A stretch of 64,000 bases of DNA from WRMS01 sp038562165 (GTDB lineage Bacteria > Bacillota > Peptococcia > DRI-13 > UBA5745): assembly GCA_038562165.1 (NCBI GenBank), contig JBCFAO010000016.1, forward strand, positions 13,175-77,174, written 5' to 3'. Shown in pieces: positions 24,699-32,998 of the stretch. The first letter of the stretch is position 1, and each line of letters starts with the position of its first letter. Both the position numbers and the translations under genes were made by a program. The notes beneath the pieces were generated by a model. It ran no database searches and was not told where the DNA came from. It saw nothing but the letters and a program-made list of their open reading frames with translations.

Positions 24699-26474
24699 CT
24701 ATATAGTAGCTTCCTGTTTGCAGGGCTGTTTCATTACCGCCTGTTCCGGCTGCTCCCCTTCCCTTTGCTTGGCAATCAGCTCTGAACGCAGCTTTGCAGC
24801 CTCCTCCAGCCCCCGGGCCAGGCCGTCTTCTTCTTCCTCTTTAACAGGCAGCATAGCTATCTGTTGGCTGAGAACCGCCAATTTCAAAACTTGTTTGATA
24901 TTATCCACGGCAATAACCTGGATATCTTTCCTGCCTTCGTATTCCTTTTGCCAATTATCTTTAGGGATCAGCACCCTGGTAGCTCCGGCCTGAGCGGCGG
25001 CATCGATTTTGGCCCGGACCCCGCCTACGGGCTTCACCTCACCCCAGAGAGAAATCTCTCCTGTCATGGCTAAGCGGTTGTCCAGCATGGTTTTGGTAGT
25101 AGCGGAATAAACAGCCGCCGCCATAGCTATGCCTGCCGAGGGTCCGTCTACAGGGAAACCGCCGGGAAAGTTAATATAGACATCCCACTGGCTGAAATCC
25201 TGTTCCAAAAAACGGCGCAATACGGCCAACACCGTATTGACGGAGCAAAGGGCCATGCTTTTACGCCGCATAGTATGGCCGCTGCCCTGTCCCATCTCTT
25301 CTTCTTCCACAATACCGGTAACCTCTACCCTGCCTTTGCCGCCGGCGGCAGGCAAGAGATCGGCCTCGATTTCCAGCAGCATACCCAAATTAGCCCCATA
25401 AACAGCCAGACCATTGCTTCTGCCTAAACGGGGCAGAGCCGGCACCTGGTTTTCCGGCCGGGGTTCGTAATGGCCGGAACGCAACACCCATTCCAGATCC
25501 TGCCGGCGCAAAATCCGCTCCTGGCCGGCCTCCAGAAGACCTGCCGCCATCTGAATCATGTTCACCGATTCCCGCCCGTTGTTGGCATAGCGGCCCACCA
25601 CCATCAGGGCTTCCGGCTCCAAAGCCAGTTCCAGTTTGCCGGCAGCCTCCAAAGCAATACGGCGGATTTGCACCGGTGACAAGCCTTTAAAGTAGATTTC
25701 GATACAACGGGAGCGCAAGGCCGCCGGCAATTGCTCCGGCCGCCGGGTGGTGGCGCCGATCAGGCGAAAATCGGCGGGCAGGCCGTTTTGAAAGATATCA
25801 TGGATGTGCATGGGTATATTGGTATCGTCAGCGGAATAATAAGCGCTTTCCAGTATTACCTTGCGGTCTTCCATGATCTTCAGCAGCTTATTTAATTGAA
25901 TAGGATGAAGCTCGCCTATTTCGTCGATAAACAGTACGCCGCCATGGGCTTTCGTCACCGCCCCCGGTTTCGGCTGAGGTATGCCGGCAGCCCCCATGGA
26001 GCCGGCGCCCTGATAAATAGGATCATGAACGGAACCAATCAACGGATCGGCAATACCCCGCTCATCAAAACGGCAGGTTGAACCGTCCACCTCAATAAAG
26101 CAAGCATCTTTTCGAAAGGGAGACAAAGGATTTTTCTTAGCCTCAGCCATCACCAGCCGGGCCGCCGTGGTCTTGCCGATGCCCGGAGGCCCGTAAAGAA
26201 TCACATGCTGAGGATTGGGGCCGCACAAGGCCGCCCGCAGAGCTTTTATTCCATCTTCCTGACCCACCACTTCCGTAAAATGACCGGGTCTGGTTTTTTC
26301 CGCCAAAGGAATGCTGAGGGCAATATTTCTCAGCTTTGCCATTTTTTCAGTTTCTTTCTTATATGTTTTCGGTACCGCCGACGCTGTTCTGGCGCCAGAC
26401 GGCTGCCGGGTAATGGCGTAAAAAAGCACCATAAAAAGCATCACCAGCAAGATAGCTTGAACCGCAACTGCCAT
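24699..26474 (-). CDS. lonB: Lon-like protease LonB
   Basis: 591 residues with an N-terminal membrane anchor (about 3-21), AAA+ module (G-P-P-G-I-G-K-T-T near 90, L-F-I-D-E-I-G) and a Lon-type protease domain with V-D-G-P-S-A-G and G-G-V-R-A-K-I. The long Lon N-terminal domain is missing, as expected for LonB. In Bacillus LonB is made in the forespore; family knowledge therefore hints at a spore former, though no sporulation gene is in this window. It lies upstream of lon in the usual order. Confidence 0.94.
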   Translation of the reverse strand: MAVAVQAILLVMLFMVLFYAITRQPSGARTASAVPKTYKKETEKMAKLRNIALSIPLAEKTRPGHFTEVVGQEDGIKALRAALCGPNPQHVILYGPPGIGKTTAARLVMAEAKKNPLSPFRKDACFIEVDGSTCRFDERGIADPLIGSVHDPIYQGAGSMGAAGIPQPKPGAVTKAHGGVLFIDEIGELHPIQLNKLLKIMEDRKVILESAYYSADDTNIPMHIHDIFQNGLPADFRLIGATTRRPEQLPAALRSRCIEIYFKGLSPVQIRRIALEAAGKLELALEPEALMVVGRYANNGRESVNMIQMAAGLLEAGQERILRRQDLEWVLRSGHYEPRPENQVPALPRLGRSNGLAVYGANLGMLLEIEADLLPAAGGKGRVEVTGIVEEEEMGQGSGHTMRRKSMALCSVNTVLAVLRRFLEQDFSQWDVYINFPGGFPVDGPSAGIAMAAAVYSATTKTMLDNRLAMTGEISLWGEVKPVGGVRAKIDAAAQAGATRVLIPKDNWQKEYEGRKDIQVIAVDNIKQVLKLAVLSQQIAMLPVKEEEEDGLARGLEEAAKLRSELIAKQREGEQPEQAVMKQPCKQEATI

Positions 26475-26587
26475 AGTTTTATCCCTCCATTTTATTTTTT
26501 TGATCCTGATGTCACAATTGGTATTGTATCCAGATGCGGCAATCTTATGGGATAAAATTAAGGCAGATTCAGGTAATTTTTTATTAT

Positions 26588-26620
26588 AAAAAAGCCCGGC
26601 AGCATTGCTCTCCGGGACTT
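26588..26620 (-). terminator. rho-independent terminator
   Basis: Read on -, a GTCCCGG...CCGGGC hairpin followed by six T. It would stop transcripts arriving from the methyltransferase side before lonB. The 700-base gap 26475-27174 otherwise holds one inverted copy of the dispersed repeat (26668-26692) and no supported gene. Confidence 0.75.
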
Positions 26621-26667
26621 TGATGCAAAAAATTCAATTGTAGTTAAGTTTACCAATCCGGTCAAAT

Positions 26668-26692
26668 CCAAATGAGCAAAAATTGCGGCTGT
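26668..26692 (-). repeat. dispersed intergenic repeat, single copy
   Basis: On - it reads GCCGCAATTTTTGCTCATTT, a diverged copy of the core seen in clusters A to C. It lies in a gene-free gap. Confidence 0.55.
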
Positions 26693-27174
26693 ATGAAAAA
26701 TACAATCTCAATATCGGCATATAAATGGAAATTTTGAACAAAATTGGACGAAAACCGAAAGTACTGAAAAAGACGGAGCAAGCTGACTGTCGTGGGGGCA
26801 GTAACCCCTTAGCGGCTGAAATGTACAAATTTGAGGTTTTATGTTTATTTGCCAGGTCTAACTGCTCAAAGCCTCCAGTTTTACGTTGATAGAACATCTG
26901 CGCTCCAACATTTCGGATAGCAGAACATTCGCGCGCTAAATATCTACGGATAGCGAATTGTATCCGTAGGATTGAATAACCGCAGGTTTTGCAAAGGCTG
27001 AAGCTTGAATCTGCGAAGTCGCTATCCACCATAGGGCCACAGTGCCTCGAAAGAATCGCTTTTGACCGGCATCAAAACGGAAGAGAAGTGCCCCTCCTGA
27101 ACCTTCTAAATCCAGTACCAGACACTTCTCCGTATAGCTAAAATCTATCATTTTTCGCGGCTTTCTTAACTTCC

Positions 27175-28371
27175 TTAGCTTTCCTGGCCCTCTTCCACAG
27201 CGCTCTCCCGCCGGGGCGGCCTGGGCCCGTGATATTGATAAAGGCGGCACTCCAGCCGGCCATTGTACAGCTTCGTGTTTTTCGTAGCCTTGCGGCCAAA
27301 AGCCTCTTCAAAACCCGGATGAGAGGTCAGCACATAAAAAGACCAGGTATCCAAAGGCGCCAATACCTGCCCCATAGTCCGGTACAGGGCTGCCGCTTCC
27401 TGGTCATCCCCCATCCGCTGGCCATAAACGGGATTGGTAATAACAGCCCCATATTTCTTGGAGGAGCGGAAATCCTTGATATCCCGCTGCTGAAAATGAA
27501 TATACTTGTCCACCCCTGCCAGCTTGGCATGGTAACGGGCCATGGATATGGCATTGGCGTCAATATCATAGCCTTCCAGCCGCATTTCCGCCAGCTCGGC
27601 GCTTTTTTCCTGCTGCCAGCGGGCCTCATTTTCCCGGGCTTCCTCCCGAACCTGCCGCCATAAAGCCGCCGGTACCTGGGGCCATTTTTCGCAGGCAAAG
27701 CTGCGGTTGAGGCCCGGCGCTACGCCCAAAGCCTTCAACGCCCCTTCGATCAAAATGGTGCCGGAACCGCAAAAGGGATCGATCAATAATTGGTGGGGCC
27801 GCCAATTGCTGAGGGTCAACATTACTGCAGCAGTGGTTTCCTTCAAAGGCGCCTGAGCCGACAGCTTGCGCCAGCCTCTTTTATGCAGGCCATCGCCGGA
27901 GGTATCCAGCATGATCGTCACCTGATCCTGGGTAATTCGGAACTCCACCTGGTAGACAGGGCCGGTTTCCGCAAACCAAGTCACTTTTTTGTACTTCTCT
28001 TGCAACCTCTGCACAATAGCCTTTTTAATGATAGCCTGGCAATCGGACACGCTAAAGAGTTGGGATTTCAGGGACTTGCCGGCTACGGGAAAGGCAGCCT
28101 CCACATCCAGCCACTCCTCCCAAGGCAGGGCTTTGGTACCTTGAAACAGCTCCTCAAAGGTCACCGCCGGAAAACTTCCCACTTCCACCAGCACCCGCTC
28201 GCCCTGGCGGATCAAGGTATTGCAGCGGACTAAATCCACAGGGCCGCCGCTAAAGGTGACGCCGCCTTTGCCCACCGTCAGCCCCTCGGTATAGCCCAGC
28301 CGGTTCATTTCTTTGCGCAGCAAGCCTTCGACGCCGCTAGGAGCAGTCACAATGATTTTATAAGAATTCAC
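27175..28371 (-). CDS. THUMP-domain class I SAM-dependent RNA methyltransferase (RlmL N-terminal type)
   Basis: 398 residues: an N-terminal ferredoxin-like/THUMP region (to about 155) and a Rossmann methyltransferase with L-I-D-P-F-C-G-S-G-T-I-L near 200. The substrate guanine N2-methylation loop, usually N-P-P-Y-G, reads N-P-V-Y-G-Q-R-M-G near 308. Related proteins methylate guanosine in 23S rRNA (m2G2445) or tRNA. The charged C-terminal tail is extended. The gene stands alone between repeat-rich gaps. Confidence 0.9.
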   Translation of the reverse strand: MNSYKIIVTAPSGVEGLLRKEMNRLGYTEGLTVGKGGVTFSGGPVDLVRCNTLIRQGERVLVEVGSFPAVTFEELFQGTKALPWEEWLDVEAAFPVAGKSLKSQLFSVSDCQAIIKKAIVQRLQEKYKKVTWFAETGPVYQVEFRITQDQVTIMLDTSGDGLHKRGWRKLSAQAPLKETTAAVMLTLSNWRPHQLLIDPFCGSGTILIEGALKALGVAPGLNRSFACEKWPQVPAALWRQVREEARENEARWQQEKSAELAEMRLEGYDIDANAISMARYHAKLAGVDKYIHFQQRDIKDFRSSKKYGAVITNPVYGQRMGDDQEAAALYRTMGQVLAPLDTWSFYVLTSHPGFEEAFGRKATKNTKLYNGRLECRLYQYHGPRPPRRESAVEEGQES

Positions 28372-28454
28372 ATTTCACCTTCCGTATTCAGATATTCAGA
28401 TATTTGGAGGAGGACGGATTGTACAAAAATTGAATTATTATGGAGATTTATTGC

Positions 28455-28671
28455 GCACAACTGCAATTTTTGAGCAGATTTGCCTCTAATTCGCCTTTTG
28501 GGCCAGGAGTAATTCCTATTAAGTTCACAAAATCTCCATTTTTGTACAATTGACCCGGGCTCCAGCCAGCATCTTGGTGCCAGTTGGGGCCTATCGCCCT
28601 TGTCGCTCAGCCAATTCCTGCAGCAATCCCTATCTTCGGAACCCCAACTGCTCAAAATTGCAAGTTTATAG
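28455..28671. repeat. dispersed 41-bp-period repeat, cluster B (left of the IS)
   Basis: A direct copy at 28455-28483 (ACTGCAATTTTTGAGCAGA) and an inverted copy at 28645-28669 (CTGCTCAAAATTGCAAGTTT). Two words, ATTGTACAAAAAT and GGAGATTT, also occur as an inverted pair at 28420-28449 and 28529-28552. The gap 28372-28671 contains no supported gene. Confidence 0.75.
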
Positions 28672-30301
28672 GAGGGCACTGAAAAAGCACCACTTTTATG
28701 AGACAAAAGGTTTACTTCTCCTCAATTCGCCGAAAGAGGAAGAACCATTTGGTGAAAGTTGAAGAAGAAAAAGCGCTCAGTGCGCTGCTGCTAGTTCCTT
28801 TAATCGGATAATCCTCTTTACATTGGCCACAAATGCCGTGAAGTACATTTGGATTTGCATACCAAATAAGCCCACATACTTGCAGCGAGTAAGACCATGC
28901 ACTTGTTTCAACTCGGCGTTTTTTGCCTCGATCTTGTAGCGTTCCTTTAGCCGTTTTTTAAAATATTCCGTTTGCTCAAAAGCATATTGCCTTTGGTGGG
29001 TTTCGCCGGAAATCTTAAGACAATAGGATTTCCTTTTGGCTCCGGTTTGGCAACAGGTTCCATAGCACGGGCATTTCTTGCAGGTTTTCACACTGAACCA
29101 GTAGATATAATACTGACTACCGTTTTTATGTTTCCGGATCTCACAACGTATCGCTAAATGACCTTGCGGACACTGCATTGTACCGGCGTCTTTATTGTAG
29201 ATGAACCCCTTGTCTCTGGGGTGTCCGTTGGTCACCGCTGCACTTAAACGGGAGATGAGTTTGATGTCCCGCTCTTCACAGTACTCAATATTGCTTTTGC
29301 TGGAATAGGCTTTGTCTCCAATGACCTCCTCAACCTTCACCCCGTTTTTTACCGTTTTTTCAATCAGGCTTTGCAGTCTAGTGGTATCCGGTTCCTGACC
29401 AGGGGTGACCTCAATAGCGGTGATCAGCCGTTCATCGGTCATGGCGAGATGGTTTTTGTAGCCGAAGAAACTGCTGTCTTTACTTTTATGGCCTGTCTTT
29501 GCCTCCGGGTCATAGCCGGATTGAATGTTTTTGATCTGGTCACCCTCCAACATTTTCGCTATACTATCCCTCAGCTTCCAGGTAGTTTTGCTTTCCAGCC
29601 GCCCTTCAAGAACCTCTGCCAACGCTTTGGTATAACGGATTTCTTCCTCAACTTCTGCGGTTTCCAAGGGCTTCTCCGGAAAATATTTGGCCAGCTCCGG
29701 TTGCGTTTTGTAGACTTCCTTTCGCAGAGCCTTTGCTAATCTTCTCAATACTTGAGTTGGTGTCTCCCGGTTTGCCTTGCTGTGAGTGTGAGTAGAATCT
29801 ACGATGACGGACTGGGACTTGATCAAGTCCTTCTCGATAGCTTGCTGGATCGTTTCTCCCAGCATTTCTTCCAGGATATCTTCATTGATCCGTGTCTTTC
29901 TGAATTTCGTCAACAAACTCGGGTCAATCGTTCCTTCTTCCGGCTGAAGTCCCACAAAATATTTGTAGGCCATGTTATAGCTAAGGTCTCTAACCAGCAC
30001 TTCATCGGAAAGATCGTAGAGCCGTTTTAAGAAAAGGATTTTGAACATCATTTCCGGCTCTTTTGCTGGCCGACCGAAATGCTCGCAGTATTGCTCTTTC
30101 AGCATGGGATTGACAAAGCTGAACTCTACGTTTTCCTTTATCTTTCTCAGAAAATGATCCGGGGGGATAACCAGATCATAAATTCCCGCATATTCGGATA
30201 GCTGAAGCTGGGTTCCATTCCTTAGCATCAATTCCACTTTCTTTCCTACTGATTTATTACCAAAATTATACCATGAATTCTATGACTTTTTCAGTGCCCT
30301 C
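28672..30301 (-). mobile_element. IS1182-family insertion sequence
   Basis: 1630 bp bounded by perfect 16-bp inverted repeats GAGGGCACTGAAAAAG (28672-28687 and 30286-30301). It is flanked by the 9-bp target duplication AGTTTATAG at 28663-28671 and 30302-30310. One transposase gene fills it. The intact ends, intact gene and exact duplication point to a recent insertion. Confidence 0.93.
28777..30237 (-). CDS. IS1182 family transposase
   Basis: A 486-residue DDE transposase of the IS1182/IS5-like group. The N-terminal DUF772 region includes the R-P-A-K-E-P-E-M-M-F-K segment, followed by V-I-V-D-S-T-H-T (first Asp), G-D-K-A-Y-S-S near 310 (second Asp) and a C-terminal E-x(6)-K-E-R-Y-K-I-E-A-K-N-A-E segment (Glu). 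A cysteine cluster (C-x2-C-x4-C-x2-C type near 385-400) precedes the last motif. The frame is intact, so it may be active. Confidence 0.95.
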   Translation of the reverse strand: MELMLRNGTQLQLSEYAGIYDLVIPPDHFLRKIKENVEFSFVNPMLKEQYCEHFGRPAKEPEMMFKILFLKRLYDLSDEVLVRDLSYNMAYKYFVGLQPEEGTIDPSLLTKFRKTRINEDILEEMLGETIQQAIEKDLIKSQSVIVDSTHTHSKANRETPTQVLRRLAKALRKEVYKTQPELAKYFPEKPLETAEVEEEIRYTKALAEVLEGRLESKTTWKLRDSIAKMLEGDQIKNIQSGYDPEAKTGHKSKDSSFFGYKNHLAMTDERLITAIEVTPGQEPDTTRLQSLIEKTVKNGVKVEEVIGDKAYSSKSNIEYCEERDIKLISRLSAAVTNGHPRDKGFIYNKDAGTMQCPQGHLAIRCEIRKHKNGSQYYIYWFSVKTCKKCPCYGTCCQTGAKRKSYCLKISGETHQRQYAFEQTEYFKKRLKERYKIEAKNAELKQVHGLTRCKYVGLFGMQIQMYFTAFVANVKRIIRLKELAAAH

Positions 30302-30321
30302 AGTTTATAGCGGCTGTCCAG

Positions 30322-30576
30322 GCATTTTGTGCAAAATTGCAGGTTTGTTAGCATTTGCAGATGCTAACTGTGCAAAATTGCAGGTTTGTAGTGTACAGAC
30401 TCTTTGAAAATAGGGGATCATGCCACCTTTGACCCTAAATACAGCGAAAAAGCAGTATTGGGACAGTTGTAGCTTGAAATTTTGAGCAGACAGCCTCAGC
30501 AAACAGTAACAAACTTGCATTTTTGAGCAGTTAGCCCCAGTGAACAGCAACAAACCTGCATTTTTGAGCAACCGGC
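30322..30576. repeat. dispersed 41-bp-period repeat, cluster C (right of the IS)
   Basis: Two inverted copies (30327-30349, 30363-30389) and three direct ones (near 30470-30496, 30508-30535, 30549-30576). The core T-T-T-T-G-A-G-C-A starts at 30480, 30521 and 30562, giving a period of exactly 41. Cluster C joins cluster B if the IS is removed. The rest of 30577-30798 is GC-rich with a 16-bp doublet (CCCTGTAGCCCAGCGG near 30730-30765) and no supported gene. Confidence 0.85.
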
Positions 30577-30798
30577 GTCGATTAGAGCGGCCGCACCGAT
30601 TGAAGCAGCCTTTATCGCAGTGGGGGCTTAGCAGTTGCTGCGCCTCCTACCGCCACCACAGCCCTGTGCGCAGTGGCCCTTCCGCTGCCGTAATGTGTTG
30701 CCGTCCCCTGCAGTCCTGCATCCCTGCGGCCCTGTAGCCCAGCGGCCCTGTAGCCCAGCGGCCCGTCGGGCTGCCGCCGCCTAGCTACTATAGCCTTG

Positions 30799-32151
30799 TC
30801 ATACGCCCAATATTTTGAGCGAAATAGAAAAATAGACAATCAAGGACACTGCATCAACAATAGTGGTAATTAAAGGTGAAGCCATAATCGCCGGATCCGC
30901 TTTGCACAGCTTGGCCACAATAGGCAGCACGCCGCCGATGGTCTTGGCCAAAGCTACCGTCAACACAAGGCTGACGGAGACGATGATATAAACCATGGGT
31001 TCACCGGGATAAGTAATCATCAGCCGGATGCAGTTAACTAAGGCTAAAGCTGTACCTACCAGCAAGCTGACCCGCAGCTCTTTCCAAAACACCCGGCCCA
31101 TATCCTTGCCTTCAATCTCATCCAAGGCCATGCCGCGGATAACCATGGTGGCGCTCTGGGAGCCGGCATTACCGCCGGTTCCCGTCAGCATGGGGATGAA
31201 GGTGACTAAAATAGGCATAAACTGGATGAGATTCTGATAGTGGCCCAATACGCTGCCTGTGATCATGGCGGAAATCATCAGCACCAAAAGCCAAAGAATA
31301 CGGTTTTTCGCCAGCTCCCAGACGCCGGTTTTCAGATAAGGCCGCTGGGAAGGCAGCATAGCCGCCATTCTTTCGAAGTCCTCGGTGTTTTCTTCCTGGA
31401 TAACGTCCATAACGTCGTCAATGGTGATAATGCCTACCAGGCGGTTTTCCTGGTCCACCACCGGCAGAGAGAGGAAATCGTATCTGCTGATAATCCTGGC
31501 CGCTTCTTCCCGGTCATCGTAGGTATGGACAAAAATTACGTCGTCGTCCATAATCTCCCCGATTAGCGTGTCCAAATCCGCCAAAAATAGACGGCGGACG
31601 GTAGTTACTCCTTCCAGACGCCGATTGGCGTCGGTGACATAACAGGTATAAACCGTTTCGCTGTCCAGGCCCACTTGGCGAATGCGCTCAAAGGCCTGAT
31701 TTACTGTCATTTCCTTTTTAAGGTGAACGAACTCCGCCGTCATAATGCTGCCGGCTGAAGCCTCGGGATAGTTCAAAAATTGATTGATCAGGCGCCTGGT
31801 CTCCGGGGAGGTATGCTGAAGCAGCTTCTTTACCACATTGGCCGGCAACTCTTCCAGCACGTCTACGGCGTCATCTACATAAAGCTCGTCGATGATGGCC
31901 GAGGCTTCCTTGTCCGTAATGGTTGTAATCAATTGCTCCTGGGTTTCCTGAGCTAAATAGGAAAACAGCTCCGCCGCAAATTCTTTATGTAATGTCCGAA
32001 AAACCACCGGCAACTGCTTTGGCGGCAGGCTTTCTAAGAACTCGGCGGCATCGGCCTTGTTCAGCTCGGACAGCTTCTCCTTGAGGGCCCGGTATTCCTT
32101 GTTTGCCGCCAGTGCCGTCAATTCCTCAAATAACTCTTTTTCCATTTCCAT
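30799..32151 (-). CDS. mgtE: magnesium transporter MgtE
   Basis: 450 residues in the order of MgtE: an N-terminal superhelical domain (about 1-130), paired CBS domains (about 135-255), a plug helix and five membrane segments (about 285-450) with the conserved P-I-L-V-T-F-I-P-M-L-T-G-T-G-G-N-A-G-S-Q-S pore region. The channel closes when the cytosolic domains bind Mg2+. The ATG follows a G-run ending 5-6 bases upstream. A short frame (32126-32197) with a strong site overlaps its start, out of frame. Confidence 0.95.
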   Translation of the reverse strand: MEMEKELFEELTALAANKEYRALKEKLSELNKADAAEFLESLPPKQLPVVFRTLHKEFAAELFSYLAQETQEQLITTITDKEASAIIDELYVDDAVDVLEELPANVVKKLLQHTSPETRRLINQFLNYPEASAGSIMTAEFVHLKKEMTVNQAFERIRQVGLDSETVYTCYVTDANRRLEGVTTVRRLFLADLDTLIGEIMDDDVIFVHTYDDREEAARIISRYDFLSLPVVDQENRLVGIITIDDVMDVIQEENTEDFERMAAMLPSQRPYLKTGVWELAKNRILWLLVLMISAMITGSVLGHYQNLIQFMPILVTFIPMLTGTGGNAGSQSATMVIRGMALDEIEGKDMGRVFWKELRVSLLVGTALALVNCIRLMITYPGEPMVYIIVSVSLVLTVALAKTIGGVLPIVAKLCKADPAIMASPLITTIVDAVSLIVYFSISLKILGV

Positions 32152-32197
32152 AACGGCACCCCCCTATAATCTCGGCTCTATTTTTCTTTTTTGCCAT
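32126..32197 (-). CDS. possible leader peptide overlapping the mgtE start
   Basis: A 23-codon frame beginning M-A-K-K-K-N-R-A-E-I-I with AAGGAGG 8 bases before its ATG; the mgtE start is inside it in another frame. The ribosome site is better than that of mgtE, so translation of the leader could affect mgtE initiation. It is too short to judge as a protein. Confidence 0.4.
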   Translation of the reverse strand: MAKKKNRAEIIGGCRYGNGKRVI

Positions 32198-32432
32198 TTT
32201 TATGGCCTCCTTTTCAAAATCAGGAGCATAAAAACAGACATAACCGCAAAAAGCAGATGTCAAACGACTTTGGTGCAGAGCAAATCCGGTGCAGAACAAA
32301 TCTGCCGCAGAACGAATCTGCCGGAACCAAAGCATCAGCAAACATCTGCATTGCGGTCCGATCATACGAATCAGTCAAGCAAAGTCAAGCTTTGCCTGTC
32401 TGGGCCGGGTGCTGGTCAAATCAGCTATGCCG

Positions 32433-32528
32433 TTATCTTTTGGGAAGAAAAACAACGGCCATAGCAAACATTTGCCGGCACGGGTGATCATCGGCGTCCG
32501 CTTTTATACATCTGTCGCTTGGGTCCAC
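32433..32528 (-). CDS. possible 31-residue peptide upstream of mgtE
   Basis: GTG start with AAAGGAGGG seven bases upstream; the product begins M-D-P-S-D-R-C and has two Cys and a hydrophobic end. Between it and mgtE, three imperfect GCAGAACAAATCTGCC-like repeats occur (32272-32324). No homologue comes to mind. Confidence 0.3.
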   Translation of the reverse strand: MDPSDRCIKADADDHPCRQMFAMAVVFLPKR

Positions 32529-32672
32529 TGTTTTTCCCTCCTTTGTGTATTTTATGGAATAATCTCGCCGGGAGTACGTCGTCCCATCTAGAATTATAGC
32601 GAAAAAATACCCTGGTGACAAGACAAGGCTGAGGAGAGGGGCAAGAAAAGTTTTATATCCACAAAAAACGTA

Positions 32673-32702
32673 TTGACAAATAGGGTTTTCCCGGTGTAAA
32701 AT
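32673..32702 (+). promoter_or_regulatory. sigma-A-type promoter of alaA
   Basis: TTGACA (32673-32678) and TAAAAT (32697-32702) are separated by 18 bases, immediately upstream of the T-box leader. Confidence 0.75.
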
Positions 32703-32714
32703 TTCAAACATAAT

Positions 32715-32980
32715 AAATATGGCTATGAGGAAAACGAGTACTTATTTCGGAAAGCACAGAGAGAAGATGGTTGGTGCGAATCTTCGAGTAAGAAATGAGG
32801 AAGCCATTTCTGAGCCATGGACCCAAAGGCATTGCTGCCCAGTAGGCTCCATCGTGACCGCACGTTACAGCGGTAAGGCATGTTTGTGCCTGATGAGCGC
32901 GGAAAGCTTGGCTTTCCGAAATTAGGTGGTACCGCGGAGATTTTCGCCCTAAGTCAAAAGACTTAGGGCGTTTTTTATTT
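32715..32980 (+). promoter_or_regulatory. T-box leader, probable alanine specificity
   Basis: The T-box sequence AGGTGGTACCGCGG (32924-32937) is followed by a terminator hairpin CGCCCTAAGTC/GACTTAGGGCG with a T-run (32945-32980). Stem I base pairs C-A-G-A-G-A (32757-32762) with T-T-T-C-T-G (32807-32812); the specifier loop just 5' of the latter reads G-A-A-G-C-C-A, giving GCC (Ala) at 32803-32805. The distal loop T-T-G-G-T-G-C-G-A-A fits the family. Uncharged tRNA-Ala would favour antitermination and alaA expression. Confidence 0.88.
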
Positions 32981-32998
32981 TGAAAGGAGTCAATCAAT

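Noticed and set aside
26634..27250. Two overlapping - strand frames in the gap before the methyltransferase
   Set aside because: No ribosome site, no family pattern, and one includes a dispersed repeat copy; the stretch from MIDFSY could be a gene remnant but cannot be supported.
30612..30839. 75-codon - strand frame in the GC-rich gap
   Set aside because: Composition-driven frame through short direct repeats, overlapping the mgtE end.
32198..32670. M-box (Mg2+) riboswitch before mgtE
   Set aside because: I could not find the conserved M-box segments on the - strand; only repeats and short frames are visible.
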